Source of the DNA: Aeromicrobium stalagmiti
Lineage (GTDB): Bacteria; Actinomycetota; Actinomycetes; Propionibacteriales; Nocardioidaceae
Assembly: GCF_013283745.1 (NCBI RefSeq)
Contig: NZ_JABSTZ010000001.1
Coordinates: 1,196,406-1,260,405 of the forward strand
Direction: 5' to 3'
DNA length: 64,000 nucleotides
Part shown: one piece after another, positions 34,946 to 43,794 of the stretch
How positions within the stretch are numbered: position 1 is the stretch's first letter
How the letters are laid out: each line of letters opens with the position of its first letter
Notes under the pieces: model-generated
Database searches by the model: none
Told to the model about the DNA's origin: nothing
What the model saw: the letters and a program-made list of their open reading frames with translations, nothing else
Made by a program: the position numbers and the translations under genes

Positions 34946-35689
34946 TCAGGACGGCAGCCGGATGGAGCCCATCCCGCCGTCGACGGTGAGCAGGGTGCCG
35001 GTCGTCGACCCGCTGAGCGGGCTGGCGAGGTAGGCGATCGAGTGCGCCACCTCGTCCGCGGTCACGAGCCGGCCGAGCGGCTGCCTCGCCCGCAGGGCCG
35101 AGGCCGCCGCGTCAGGGTCGTCGGCCGCGTCGAGGAGGCGACCCACCCAGGGAGTGTCGGCGGTGCCCGGCAGCACGGCGTTGACCCGGACGCCCTCGCG
35201 GACGTGGTCGGCCGCCATCGCGAGCGTCACGGCGGCGACGGCGCCCTTGCTGGCGGAGTAGAGCGCGCGCTGCGGGACGCCGACCGCGGCCACGATCGAG
35301 CTGGTGTTGACGATCGCCGCTTGGGCCGATCGCCGCAGGTGGGGCAGGGCCGCCGCCGACACGCGGGCCAGGCCCACCACGTTCACGTCGAGGACGCGGG
35401 TCCACTCCGCGTCGTCGTTGGCCGCGATGTCACCCGCCGCGCCGATGCCGGCGTTGTTGACCAGGACGTCGACGCCGCCGAGCTCCCGGACGACCTCCGC
35501 CACACCGGCCTCGACGGCGGAGCGGTCGGTGATGTCGGCGGTGATCTCGAGGTGCCCGCTGGTGCCGGAGTGCTCGCGGTCGACGATCGCTACACGGGCG
35601 CCTCGGGCCTGCAGGAGGTCGGCAGTCGCCGCTCCGATGCCGCTGGCGCCGCCGGTGACGATCGCGACGAGTCCGTCGAAGTCGCTCAT
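34946..35689 (-). CDS. short-chain dehydrogenase/reductase
   Basis: 247 residues. TGGASGIG (12-19) is the cofactor loop, NNAG the structural motif, and the S-Y-K triad lies in NTSSIV...YSASKG. VDRE after strand 2 suggests NAD preference. In the proposed pathway it could oxidise the 4-hydroxyl of a 2-keto-3-deoxy sugar acid or the initial sugar. AAGGAG precedes the ATG, and the start overlaps the stop of the upstream zinc dehydrogenase. Confidence 0.85.
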   Translation of the reverse strand: MSDFDGLVAIVTGGASGIGAATADLLQARGARVAIVDREHSGTSGHLEITADITDRSAVEAGVAEVVRELGGVDVLVNNAGIGAAGDIAANDDAEWTRVLDVNVVGLARVSAAALPHLRRSAQAAIVNTSSIVAAVGVPQRALYSASKGAVAAVTLAMAADHVREGVRVNAVLPGTADTPWVGRLLDAADDPDAAASALRARQPLGRLVTADEVAHSIAYLASPLSGSTTGTLLTVDGGMGSIRLPS

Positions 35690-36711
35690 GGCTGTCTCCT
35701 TGCTCGGGGGTCCACGTGGATCTTGGGGCCGGGACCGATGTGCTCGGGTCGTTCGCCGCGCAGGGTCGCGTCGACGTCGTCGAGGGTGACGGTCGCGGCG
35801 ACGAGCAGGCGCGGGTCGACCGCTCCGGAGGCGTACAGCTCGATCGCCCCGGCCAGGCCGGGCGAGGCGCTGAGGATGCCGACCGTGGTGACGTCCTTCA
35901 TGACGAGCAGGCGGGTGTCGAGGGTGCTGGGTGTCTCGGAGAGCCCGATCAGGACGACCCGCCGACCGGCGTCGACGAGCTGGGCCGCGAGCGCCGGCGA
36001 CGACGGGTGGTTGGACGCGTCGATGACACCGTCCCACCGCAGGTCGGGCAGGTCGGCCGCGGTCCAGGCACCGGTCAGGCCGAGGCCGGCCGCGAAGGCG
36101 AGCGATGGCGGAGTCACGCCGAGGACGTGCACCTCGCACCCCTGGGCCATGGCGATCTGGGCAGCGAGCAGGCCGATCGTCCCCGGGCCGATGACGAGCA
36201 GCCGCTCGCCGGGTGAGAGGTCGGCTGCGCGGACGGCGCGCAGCGCGTTGCCACCCGGCTCGACCATGGCGCCGGCGGCGTCGTCGACGCTGTCGGGCAG
36301 CGGGAGCAGGGCCGAGACAGGCACCGCCATCTGCTCGGCCAGAGCGCCGTCGAACCCCCTGCGGAGACCGATCTCGTGGCGGTCGTCGCAGTCGTGCTGC
36401 CGGCCGGTCAGGCACCGGTGGCAGCGTCCACAGCCGATCTGGGTGTCGCCCGTCGTCCGCCGCCCGATCCACGCAGGGTCGACCCCGTCGCCGACCGCCG
36501 AGACGGTCCCGCACCACTCGTGACCGAGTCGCACGGGATAGGTCGCGAGCCCGTTGTGGAGGTACTCCATCTCGCCGGAGAACATCTCGGCGTCCGTCCC
36601 GCAGACGCCGACCCGCGCGATGTCGACGACGACCTGTCCCGGGCCCGCGGCCGGTGCGTCGACGTCGAGGACGGCCGACTTCCCGGGCCCGGTCAGGACG
36701 AAGGCGCGCAC
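35686..36711 (-). CDS. zinc-dependent sugar/polyol dehydrogenase
   Basis: 341-residue medium-chain dehydrogenase. C37, H64 and E65 serve the catalytic zinc; C94, C97, C100 and C108 the structural zinc; VIGPGTIGLLAAQIA is the nucleotide-binding loop. It resembles threonine, sorbitol and galactitol-type dehydrogenases. It starts with GTG 1 bp after the stop of the FAH-family gene. It is a candidate for the sugar or deoxy-keto-acid oxidation step, an assignment shared with the neighbouring SDR and Gfo/Idh genes. Confidence 0.82.
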   Translation of the reverse strand: MRAFVLTGPGKSAVLDVDAPAAGPGQVVVDIARVGVCGTDAEMFSGEMEYLHNGLATYPVRLGHEWCGTVSAVGDGVDPAWIGRRTTGDTQIGCGRCHRCLTGRQHDCDDRHEIGLRRGFDGALAEQMAVPVSALLPLPDSVDDAAGAMVEPGGNALRAVRAADLSPGERLLVIGPGTIGLLAAQIAMAQGCEVHVLGVTPPSLAFAAGLGLTGAWTAADLPDLRWDGVIDASNHPSSPALAAQLVDAGRRVVLIGLSETPSTLDTRLLVMKDVTTVGILSASPGLAGAIELYASGAVDPRLLVAATVTLDDVDATLRGERPEHIGPGPKIHVDPRARRQP

Positions 36712-36712
36712 G

Positions 36713-37570
36713 TCAGCGCGGCTCGACGACGAGCTGGCGCTGGGTGCCGAGACCCGTGATGCCGAGCTCCATGACGTCGCCGGGCGCGAGCCATCGCTGC
36801 GGCGTCTGTCCCATGCCGACGCCGGGCGGTGTGCCGGTGTCGATCAGGTCTCCGGGCTCCAGCACCATGAACTGGCTCAGGTGGTGGACGATCACGTACG
36901 GGTCGAACACCATGGTCGACGTCGACCCGTCCTGGAAGCGGACGCCGTTGACGTCGAGCCACATGTCGAGCGCGAGCACGTCGTCGATCTCGTCGGGCGT
37001 CACGAGCCACGGACCCGTCGGGTTGAAGGTCTCGGCCGACTTGCCCTTGGACCACTGGCCGCTGCGCTCCATCTGGAAGGCCCGCTCGCTGACGTCGTTG
37101 ACGAGCACGAAGCCGGCGATCGCGTCACGGGCCTCGCAGACCGAGTCGAGGTAGGAGGTGCGGCGGCCGATCACGATGCCGAGCTCGACCTCCCAGTCGG
37201 TCTTGGTCGCCCCGCGCGGGATCCGGACGTCGTCGTACGGGCCCACGATCGTGTTGGGCGACTTGGTGAACAGGATCGGCTCGTCCGGGACGGCCTGGCC
37301 CGTCTCGGCGGCGTGGTCGCTGTAGTTGAGGCCGATGCAGAGGATCTGGTGCGGTCGCGCGATCGGTGAGCCGATCCTCTCGCCGGCGAACGTCCGCACG
37401 TCGCCGGCGGCGGTGCGGGCGTCGACGAGGTCGCGCAGCGGCTGCATGCCGCCGGCGAAGAAGGCCTCGTCGAAGTCGTCGAACGTGTCGGACACGTCGA
37501 CGTACGTCGTCTCGTCGATCCGGACGGCGGGACGTTCGGCGCCGAGCGGGCCGAGGCGCATGAGCTGCAT
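36713..37570 (-). CDS. fumarylacetoacetate hydrolase-family diketo-acid hydrolase
   Basis: 285 residues. A DUF2437-like N-terminus (LMRLGPLGAERPAV) precedes the FAH domain: LCIGLNYSDHAAETG, PNTIVGPYDDVRIP, DWEVELGIVIG and FVLVNDVSER hold the acidic metal ligands, and LIDTGTPPGVG closes the site. Its closest functional match in context is the 2,4-diketo-3-deoxy-sugar-acid hydrolase that yields pyruvate plus glycolate or lactate. 4-oxalocrotonate-type decarboxylation is the alternative. It sits 33 bp after the lactonase gene, with a GGAG ribosome-binding site. Confidence 0.85.
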   Translation of the reverse strand: MQLMRLGPLGAERPAVRIDETTYVDVSDTFDDFDEAFFAGGMQPLRDLVDARTAAGDVRTFAGERIGSPIARPHQILCIGLNYSDHAAETGQAVPDEPILFTKSPNTIVGPYDDVRIPRGATKTDWEVELGIVIGRRTSYLDSVCEARDAIAGFVLVNDVSERAFQMERSGQWSKGKSAETFNPTGPWLVTPDEIDDVLALDMWLDVNGVRFQDGSTSTMVFDPYVIVHHLSQFMVLEPGDLIDTGTPPGVGMGQTPQRWLAPGDVMELGITGLGTQRQLVVEPR

Positions 37571-37603
37571 GGAGTCTCCTGGGGAGTGGGGTCGGAAGGT
37601 GCG

Positions 37604-38488
37604 TCAGGGAGCCGGTGACAGGTGGCCGGACCACCGGTGGACGGGGGTGCCGCGACATCCGGGGCGGGCGAGGAAGAGGCTGCCCGACAGCGGGTGCTCG
37701 GCCAGCTGGTCGGGGGTGAGCTCGGTGCGGGCAGACGTGATCAGGAGCAGGTCGAGGTCGTCGCCGACGAACGCGACGCTCGACGTGTGCAGCGCCGGGA
37801 CCACGATCGTGTCGACGAGCGCACCGTCGGGGGAGTAGCACCGGACCTCGCCGTGGCTCCAGATCGCGATCCAGAGTCGTCCGTGCTCGTCGACCGCGAG
37901 CCCGTCGGGCGTCGCGTCCGGCAGGTCGATCAGGAGCGTCCGGGTGCCGGTGGCGCCGGTGGCCTGGTCGTAGGGGCGGGCCCACACCCGTCCGGGCACG
38001 CTGTCGACGCTGTAGAGGATCGAGTCGTCGGGCGAGAACGCCAGACCGTTGGCCAGGCCGAGGTCGTCGTCGAGGACGGTCGAGGCCCCCGCGTCGACCT
38101 GCAGCAGCCGTTGTCCGTCGTGATCGCCGGTCAGGGAGAGGGTGCCGACGAGGAAGCGTCCGGCGGCGTCGCAGGTGCCGTCGTTGAGGCGGTCGTCGGG
38201 GCCGACCTGGCTCACCGGCTCGGTGTGTCGGGCGCCGTCGGGACCGATGACGGTCAGGGCGCGGGTCTCGGCGACGAGCAACGATCCGTCGACCGATGTC
38301 GCGACCGCCCCGGCGAAGCCGTCGACGTGGTGCTCGGTGTCGATCGTCAACGAGTCACCGTCGATCCGGCCGACCAGCACGAGCCCCTCGGGGATGTCGA
38401 CCCACAGCACGAGGCGACGGGTCGCGTCCCAGACCGGCCCCTCGGCGAGGACGAAGCGCGGCTCGGTGACCGCGACGACGTCGATCAC
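37604..38488 (-). CDS. SMP-30/gluconolactonase-family sugar lactonase
   Basis: A 294-residue beta-propeller. Metal ligands typical of the family are visible: Glu in LAEGPVWD near residue 15, Asn in DRLNDG, Asn in LANGLAFSPD and Asp in TPDGLAVDEHG. It would open the lactone formed by a sugar dehydrogenase. GTG 38488 overlaps the TGA of the IclR gene, so regulator and enzyme are translationally coupled. Length and motifs are normal. Confidence 0.88.
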   Translation of the reverse strand: MIDVVAVTEPRFVLAEGPVWDATRRLVLWVDIPEGLVLVGRIDGDSLTIDTEHHVDGFAGAVATSVDGSLLVAETRALTVIGPDGARHTEPVSQVGPDDRLNDGTCDAAGRFLVGTLSLTGDHDGQRLLQVDAGASTVLDDDLGLANGLAFSPDDSILYSVDSVPGRVWARPYDQATGATGTRTLLIDLPDATPDGLAVDEHGRLWIAIWSHGEVRCYSPDGALVDTIVVPALHTSSVAFVGDDLDLLLITSARTELTPDQLAEHPLSGSLFLARPGCRGTPVHRWSGHLSPAP

Positions 38489-39276
38489 CGGGGGCTGCCG
38501 GTCATCGCGCGGATGGTCTCGACGTCGGCGACCAGCGTGGACAGGGGTGTCCGATAGGCGAGCGCGCTGACGCTGATCGCGCCACTGGGCGTCGTCGGCC
38601 CGGTCAGGAAGGCCGGCACCGCGAGGCAGTTGACCCCGGGCTCGTTCTCCTGGTCGTCGACGCCGTAGCCGCGGGCGCGGATCAGCTCGAGCTGCTCGTG
38701 CAGGCCGGCTGCGCTCGTGACGCTGTGCTCGGTACGGCCCTCGAGCGTCCGGTCGCCGACCCACGTCTCGACCGCGGCGAGGTCGGGCAGACGGTGGGCC
38801 AGCAGCAGCTTGCCGGCCGCCGTGCAGTGCGCGGGGTTGCGACCGCCGACGACCGAGGTGAGGCGGACGGCTCCCGTCGGCGGGTCGATCTTGGAGCGGT
38901 AGACCACCGAGTCGCCGTCGAGCGCGGTGTAGTGGACGGTCTCGCCGAAGCGGGTGGCGAGCGCCGTCAGGGTGTCCTCGACGCGGACGTGGTCGGGCCG
39001 TGCCTGGTGGTGGGCGAACGCGAGGCGCAGGAAGTCGTCGCCGAGCACGTAGTGGCCCGGTCCGGTCTGCGACGCGAAGCCTGCCCGGCGCAGCGCACTG
39101 AGCGCGCGGTGGACCGTGGGCTTGGGGCTGCCGACGGCGGAGGTGATCTCCTCGAGGCTGACGCCGTCGGGATACGTCGCGAGGGCCGCCAGCACGGCCA
39201 GCGTCCGGTCGGCGCCGACCAGCTTCTCGGGCGCAGGGCTGTCCTTCGACGCCGCATCCGATGTAGTCTGGATCAC
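38485..39276 (-). CDS. IclR-family transcriptional regulator
   Basis: 263 residues. The N-terminal winged helix (ADRTLAVLAALATYPDGVSLEEITSAVGSPKPTVHRALSALRRAGF) and the C-terminal IclR effector domain (FGETVHYTALDGDSVVYRSKID..., NPAHCTAAGKLLLA, RARGYGVDDQENEPGVNCLAVPAF) are complete. It probably controls both arms of the sugar-acid cluster from the 40-bp divergent region, where a palindrome overlaps its start. The start is GTG 39276, with TAGCAT 7 nt upstream. The ligand is presumably a pathway intermediate. Confidence 0.9.
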   Translation of the reverse strand: MIQTTSDAASKDSPAPEKLVGADRTLAVLAALATYPDGVSLEEITSAVGSPKPTVHRALSALRRAGFASQTGPGHYVLGDDFLRLAFAHHQARPDHVRVEDTLTALATRFGETVHYTALDGDSVVYRSKIDPPTGAVRLTSVVGGRNPAHCTAAGKLLLAHRLPDLAAVETWVGDRTLEGRTEHSVTSAAGLHEQLELIRARGYGVDDQENEPGVNCLAVPAFLTGPTTPSGAISVSALAYRTPLSTLVADVETIRAMTGSPR

Positions 39277-39284
39277 ATTCCAGA
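39267..39284. promoter_or_regulatory. candidate IclR operator
   Basis: TCTGGA-N6-TCCAGA is a perfect inverted repeat that covers the IclR start codon and the predicted transcription start. ATTCCA at 39277-39282 and TGGAAT at 39308-39313 form a second, wider pair spanning the divergent region. Confidence 0.45.
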
Positions 39285-39289
39285 TGCTA
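39284..39289 (-). promoter_or_regulatory. -10 hexamer, leaderless start of IclR gene
   Basis: TAGCAT on the minus strand ends 7 nt before the GTG at 39276 and abuts the palindrome. Confidence 0.45.
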
Positions 39290-39316
39290 GACCATCATTT
39301 CGAGAATTGGAATCGG

Positions 39317-41032
39317 ATGCCCTCTCCGCGCAGTGCACAGTGGTACGGCGGGACCGACCGCAACGCCTACATCCACCGTGCCTGGATGCGCCGCGGCCTG
39401 CCGGCCCACGCGTTCGACGGCCGTCCGCACATCGCCATCGCCAACACGGCCTCCGACCTGACGCCCTGCAACGCCCACCTCGACGAGGTCGCGCAGAGCG
39501 TCTCGCAGGGCGTCTACGAGGCCGGCGGCATCCCGCTCGACCTGCCGGTGGTGTCGCTGGGGGAGACGCTCGTGCGTCCGACCGCGATGCTGTGGCGCAA
39601 CATGGCGGCGATGGCGACCGAGGAGATGCTCCGAGCCAACCCGATCGACGGCGTCGTCCTGCTCGGCGGCTGCGACAAGACCATCCCGTCGCTGCTGATG
39701 GCCGCCGCCTCGGTCGACCTGCCCGCGCTCGTGGTGCCCGGCGGTCCGATGCTGACCGGCACGTTCCAGGGCGTGCCGCTCGGCTGCGGCACCGACGTCT
39801 GGCGGCTCAGCGAGGAGGTGCGCGCCGGCACGCTCTCGGAGGCGAAGTTCCTCACGTCGGAGTCGTCGATGATCCGCAGCAAGGGGCACTGCAACACGAT
39901 GGGGACGGCATCGACCATGGCGATGGTGGCCGAGGCGCTCGGCGCGACGATCCCGGGCACGGCCGGCACCCCCGCGCCCGACAGCCGTCTGCTCGAGGGC
40001 TCCCACGCCGCGGGCCGGCTCGCGGTCGAGATGGTGGCGGCCGACCGGCGTCCGAGCGAGGTCTTCACCCGTGGCTCCTTCCTCAACGCGATCGTCGCGC
40101 TGGCCGCGGTCGGCGGGTCGACCAACGCCGTGGTGCACCTGCTCGCGATCGCCGGCAGGCTCGGGGTCGAGCTGACGCAGGACGACTTCGACCGGGTCGG
40201 CGCGGGCGTTCCGCTGCTGGTCAACCTGCAGCCCGCGGGGGAGTTCCTGATGGAGGACTTCCATCGGGCCGGCGGTCTGCTGGCAGTGCTGAAGGAGGTC
40301 GAGGACCTGCTCGACCACGACGCCGTGACGGTGACGGGCCGGGCGCTCACCTCCTACCTCGACGAGGCCGAGATCTGGGACCGCGAGGTCATCCGTCCCC
40401 GGTCCGAGCCCTTCCAGCCGCACGCCGGCATCGCCGTCCTCCACGGCAACCTGGCGCCCGACGGCGCGGTCCTCAAGCCTGCCGCCGCGACCCCCGCCCT
40501 GCTGCAGCACCGCGGCCGCGCGATGGTCTTCGACTCGATCGAGGACATGCACGCGCGCATCGACGACCCCCACCTCGACGTCGACGCCGACTCGGTGCTG
40601 ATCCTGCGCGGCTGCGGCCCGCGAGGCTATCCGGGGATGCCCGAGGTCGCCAACCTGCCGCTGCCGAAGAAGCTCCTCGAGGCCGGGGTGCGCGACATGG
40701 TGCGCATCTGCGACGGCCGCATGAGCGGCACGGCGTACGGCACCGTGGTGCTCCACGTGTCGCCGGAGGCCGCCGCGGGTGGACCGCTCGGCCTGGTCCG
40801 CACCGGTGACGTGATCGTGCTCGACGTCGAGGCCCGCCGCCTCGACGTCGACGTGCCGCAGGACGTGCTCGACGCGCGCGAGCCCGCCCGGGCCGCCGTC
40901 GAGGCCTTCGCGTCACCGACCCGCGGATGGGAGAGGCTCTACGTGAGCACCGTGATGCAGGCCGACACCGGTGCCGACCTCGACTTCCTGGTCGGGTCGA
41001 GCGGCGACGCGGTGTCGCGGGAGTCGCACTGA
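39317..41032 (+). CDS. IlvD/Edd-family sugar-acid dehydratase
   Basis: 571 residues. Iron-sulfur cysteines lie in LLGGCDKTIPS and KGHCNTMGTASTM, with a third in ILRGCGPRGYPGMPE; CDGRMSGTAYGT is the C-terminal signature. The sequence DLTPCNAHLDEVAQSV and the overall pattern fit the L-arabonate/pentonate dehydratase branch better than branched-chain IlvD. It would convert a sugar acid to its 2-keto-3-deoxy derivative. The ATG at 39317 starts only 40 bp from the divergent IclR gene. Its stop overlaps the next start by one base pair of TGATG. Confidence 0.9.
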   Translation: MPSPRSAQWYGGTDRNAYIHRAWMRRGLPAHAFDGRPHIAIANTASDLTPCNAHLDEVAQSVSQGVYEAGGIPLDLPVVSLGETLVRPTAMLWRNMAAMATEEMLRANPIDGVVLLGGCDKTIPSLLMAAASVDLPALVVPGGPMLTGTFQGVPLGCGTDVWRLSEEVRAGTLSEAKFLTSESSMIRSKGHCNTMGTASTMAMVAEALGATIPGTAGTPAPDSRLLEGSHAAGRLAVEMVAADRRPSEVFTRGSFLNAIVALAAVGGSTNAVVHLLAIAGRLGVELTQDDFDRVGAGVPLLVNLQPAGEFLMEDFHRAGGLLAVLKEVEDLLDHDAVTVTGRALTSYLDEAEIWDREVIRPRSEPFQPHAGIAVLHGNLAPDGAVLKPAAATPALLQHRGRAMVFDSIEDMHARIDDPHLDVDADSVLILRGCGPRGYPGMPEVANLPLPKKLLEAGVRDMVRICDGRMSGTAYGTVVLHVSPEAAAGGPLGLVRTGDVIVLDVEARRLDVDVPQDVLDAREPARAAVEAFASPTRGWERLYVSTVMQADTGADLDFLVGSSGDAVSRESH

Positions 41033-42390
41033 TGGCGGCGGTCGCCGACGACCTCGTGCGTGCGCTGGGCCCCCGGGTCGTCGTCGACCCCGACCGGATG
41101 ACGCCGTGGACCCGCGACCAGAGCCCGTTCTCCACCTCCGGGGCGCCGGCGGCGGTGGTCCGTGCCGCGTCGACCGACCACGTCGTCGTCACGCTGCAGA
41201 CCGCGACCCGGCACGGCACGCCGGTGGTCACCCGCGGGGCGGGGTCCGGTCTGTCCGGCGGCGCGAACGCCCTCGACGGGTGCATCGTGCTGGCGCTCGA
41301 CGAGATGGACGCGATCGTCGACATCGACGTCGCGCGACGGACCGCCACCGTGCAGCCCGGGGTCATCAACGCCGACCTCGGACGGGCGGCCGCCGAGCAC
41401 GGCCTGCGCTACACGCCCGACCCCGGCAGCCGCGACATCTCGTCGATCGGCGGCAACATCGCGACCAACGCGGGCGGCATGTCGTGCTGCAAGTACGGCG
41501 TCACCGCCGACCACGTCGCAGCGCTCACCGCGGTGCTGCCCGACGGGACGGTCATCCGCACCGGAGGGCCGCTGCGCAAGAACGTCACGGGCCTCGACCT
41601 GACCCGGCTGCTCGTCGGGTCGGAGGGCACGCTCGCGGTCGTCGTCGAGGCGACCGTGTGGCTGCGGCCCGTGGTCGCCGACGAGTCGACGATCGTCGCG
41701 ATGTTCGCGTCGCTCGAGGCCGCGATGCGGGCCGTCGTCGCCGTGACCGGCGAGACGACACCGTCGGCCGTCGAGCTGATGGACCGCACCACCGTCGCGG
41801 CCGTCAACGCCATGACCGGCATGGCCATCGACGCGACGGCCGAGGCGGTGCTGCTCATGACCTACGACGGACCCGCGGCCGCCGGCGAGGTCGTGGCCGG
41901 GGAGGTTGTCGTCGTGGCGGAGGGGGCGACGGAGGTCTTCCGCACCGACGACCGGGCCGAGGGCGCCGAGCTGATGAACGCCCGTCGACTGGCGCTGCCG
42001 GCCCTCGAACGGCTCGGCTCGATCCTGCTCGACGACGTCGGCGTCCCGGTCGACCGGCTGCCCCGGATGGTCGCCGACATCCAGGCGGTCGCGGCGCGGC
42101 ACGACGTCACGATCGGCACGTTCGGCCATGCCGCTGACGGCAACCTGCACCCCACGATCATCTTCGACGCGCAGGACGTCGCCGAGCGCGACCGGGCGCA
42201 GGCGGCGTTCACCGACATCGTCCGGGCGGCCCTCGCCCATGGCGGAACCGCGAGCGGTGAGCACGGCATCGGCAGCCTCAAGCTGCCCTTCGTGACCGAG
42301 ATGTACGGCGCGGCCGAGATCGACCTCATGCGCCGCATCAAGGCAGCCTTCGACCCGGACGGTCTGATGAATCCGGGTCGCGCCTACTGA
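41032..42390 (+). CDS. FAD-linked oxidase (GlcD/D-lactate dehydrogenase type)
   Basis: 452 residues. The PCMH FAD-binding domain has VTRGAGSGLSGGANA, TPDPGSRDISSIGGNIATNAGG and RLLVGSEGTLAVV. The C-terminal domain ends with TFGHAADGNLHPTI and SGEHGIGSLK, the histidine motifs of glycolate and D-lactate oxidases. In this cluster it would oxidise the two- or three-carbon hydroxy acid released by the FAH-type hydrolase. The start overlaps the ilvD-type stop. Confidence 0.9.
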   Translation: MAAVADDLVRALGPRVVVDPDRMTPWTRDQSPFSTSGAPAAVVRAASTDHVVVTLQTATRHGTPVVTRGAGSGLSGGANALDGCIVLALDEMDAIVDIDVARRTATVQPGVINADLGRAAAEHGLRYTPDPGSRDISSIGGNIATNAGGMSCCKYGVTADHVAALTAVLPDGTVIRTGGPLRKNVTGLDLTRLLVGSEGTLAVVVEATVWLRPVVADESTIVAMFASLEAAMRAVVAVTGETTPSAVELMDRTTVAAVNAMTGMAIDATAEAVLLMTYDGPAAAGEVVAGEVVVVAEGATEVFRTDDRAEGAELMNARRLALPALERLGSILLDDVGVPVDRLPRMVADIQAVAARHDVTIGTFGHAADGNLHPTIIFDAQDVAERDRAQAAFTDIVRAALAHGGTASGEHGIGSLKLPFVTEMYGAAEIDLMRRIKAAFDPDGLMNPGRAY

Positions 42391-42409
42391 GCAGGCTCGG
42401 AGACGTCGA

Positions 42410-42529
42410 TCAGTTCTTGCGCGAGGACTTGCTGCCGAAAACCAGGTCGTTGAGCCCGAAGGCGATCAGCATCGCGTTGATGACCCAGAGCGTCGAGACG
42501 ATCAGGTCGGTCGTCGTCTTGGCTTCCAT
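42410..42529 (-). CDS. 39-residue single-pass membrane protein
   Basis: A small gene with a clear AGGAG ending 7 nt before the ATG. The product starts MEAKTTTDLIVSTLWVINAM, continues through a hydrophobic helix (about residues 9-31) and ends with a basic tail KSSRKN. The stop lies 20 bp from the convergent GlcD-type gene and codons are GC3-rich like the neighbours. One membrane helix with the basic tail predicted inside is the only structural feature. I do not recognise a family; it may modulate a membrane complex. Confidence 0.65.
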   Translation of the reverse strand: MEAKTTTDLIVSTLWVINAMLIAFGLNDLVFGSKSSRKN

Positions 42530-42611
42530 GGATTTCTCCTGTCGTGGGTCTCGTCACTACCAACGAGGCCGCTGCCTCCATGGTTACGCGGGCGACCAAG
42601 GAGCGCCAGAG

Positions 42612-43787
42612 TCACACGTCCGGGACCAGGCCCTGCAGCCGGCTCATCGCCTCGGCGATGACGGCGGGCTGCTTGCAGAACGCCCACCTGACCAAGGGGC
42701 GTCCGGGATTGTCACGGCCGGGCCTCTCGTCGTAGAAGACCTGGTGCGGGATCGCCGCGACGCCGACCAGCTCGGGCAGCCGTCGGCAGAAGTCGGGGCC
42801 GTCCTCGAACCCCAGCGGCCGGATGTCGGTCGTCGCGAAGTAGGTGCCCTGCGGCACGAAGACCTCGAACCCGATCGACCGCAGGCCGTCGCACAGCTGG
42901 TCGCGCTGCGACTGCAGGCGGGCCGTGAAGTCGTTGAAGTAGGCGTCGTCGGCCCCCAGCGCGTGCGCGATCGCCGGCTGCAGCGGTGAGCCCGAGGTGT
43001 AGGTGAGGAACTGCTTGGCGCCCACCATCGCCGCGACGAGCGGGGCCGGCCCGGTCGCCCAGCCGACCTTCCACCCCGTGAACGAGAACGTCTTGCCGCC
43101 GCTGGAGATCGTCAGGGTCCGCTCGGCCATGCCGGACAGCGTCGCGACGGGCACGTGCGGGACGCCGTCGAAGGTGAGGTGTTCGTAGACCTCGTCGCTG
43201 ATGACGACGAGGTCGTGCTCGATCGCGATGTCGGCGACCACCTGCAGCTCGTCGCGACGCAGCACCGTCCCCGTGGGGTTGTGCGGGCTGTTGAGCAGGA
43301 TGGCCGTCGTCCGCGGGCTGACGGCGGCGCGCAGCTCGTCGACCGGAAGGCGGAAGTCCGGCGCCCGCAGCGTCACCGGCCGGCGGACGGCGCCGGCCAT
43401 CTGGATCATGGCGACGTAGGAGTCGTAGTAGGGCTCGAGGACGATGATCTCGTCGCCCGGGTCGACCAGCCCGAGCAGGGCCGCGGCGATCGCCTCGGTA
43501 GCACCCGTGGTCACCGCGACCTCGGTGTCGGGGTCGACCGTGAGCCCGTGGAACCGCTGCTGGTGGGCGGCGATCGCGATCCGCAGCTCGGGCGCGCCGA
43601 TGCCCGGCGCGTACTGGTTGCGCCCGCCGCGCAGCGCCTCGACGGCGTGGTCGACGACGTCGACGGGGCCGTCGGTGTCGGGAAAGCCCTGGCCGAGGTT
43701 GACGGCTCCGGTCCGGGCCGCCTGGGCGCTCATCTCGGCGAAGATCGTGGTGCCGAGGCCCGCGATGCGGGAGCTGGAGGTCTTCAT
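42612..43787 (-). CDS. PLP-dependent aminotransferase (DapC-like)
   Basis: 391-residue class I/II aminotransferase. NLGQGFPDTDGP near the N-terminus, NSPHNPTGTVL, ISDEVYEHLTFDG and SSGGKTFSFTGWKVGW with the PLP lysine are all present, as is the C-terminal Arg in RPLVRWAFCK. It is closest in pattern to the actinobacterial N-succinyldiaminopimelate aminotransferase (Rv0858c-type) and to methionine/kynurenine aminotransferases; the exact substrate is unsettled. The ATG at 43787 has TAGGCT 7 nt upstream, which argues against the in-frame start at 43805. Confidence 0.88.
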   Translation of the reverse strand: MKTSSSRIAGLGTTIFAEMSAQAARTGAVNLGQGFPDTDGPVDVVDHAVEALRGGRNQYAPGIGAPELRIAIAAHQQRFHGLTVDPDTEVAVTTGATEAIAAALLGLVDPGDEIIVLEPYYDSYVAMIQMAGAVRRPVTLRAPDFRLPVDELRAAVSPRTTAILLNSPHNPTGTVLRRDELQVVADIAIEHDLVVISDEVYEHLTFDGVPHVPVATLSGMAERTLTISSGGKTFSFTGWKVGWATGPAPLVAAMVGAKQFLTYTSGSPLQPAIAHALGADDAYFNDFTARLQSQRDQLCDGLRSIGFEVFVPQGTYFATTDIRPLGFEDGPDFCRRLPELVGVAAIPHQVFYDERPGRDNPGRPLVRWAFCKQPAVIAEAMSRLQGLVPDV

Positions 43788-43794
43788 CACCCCG

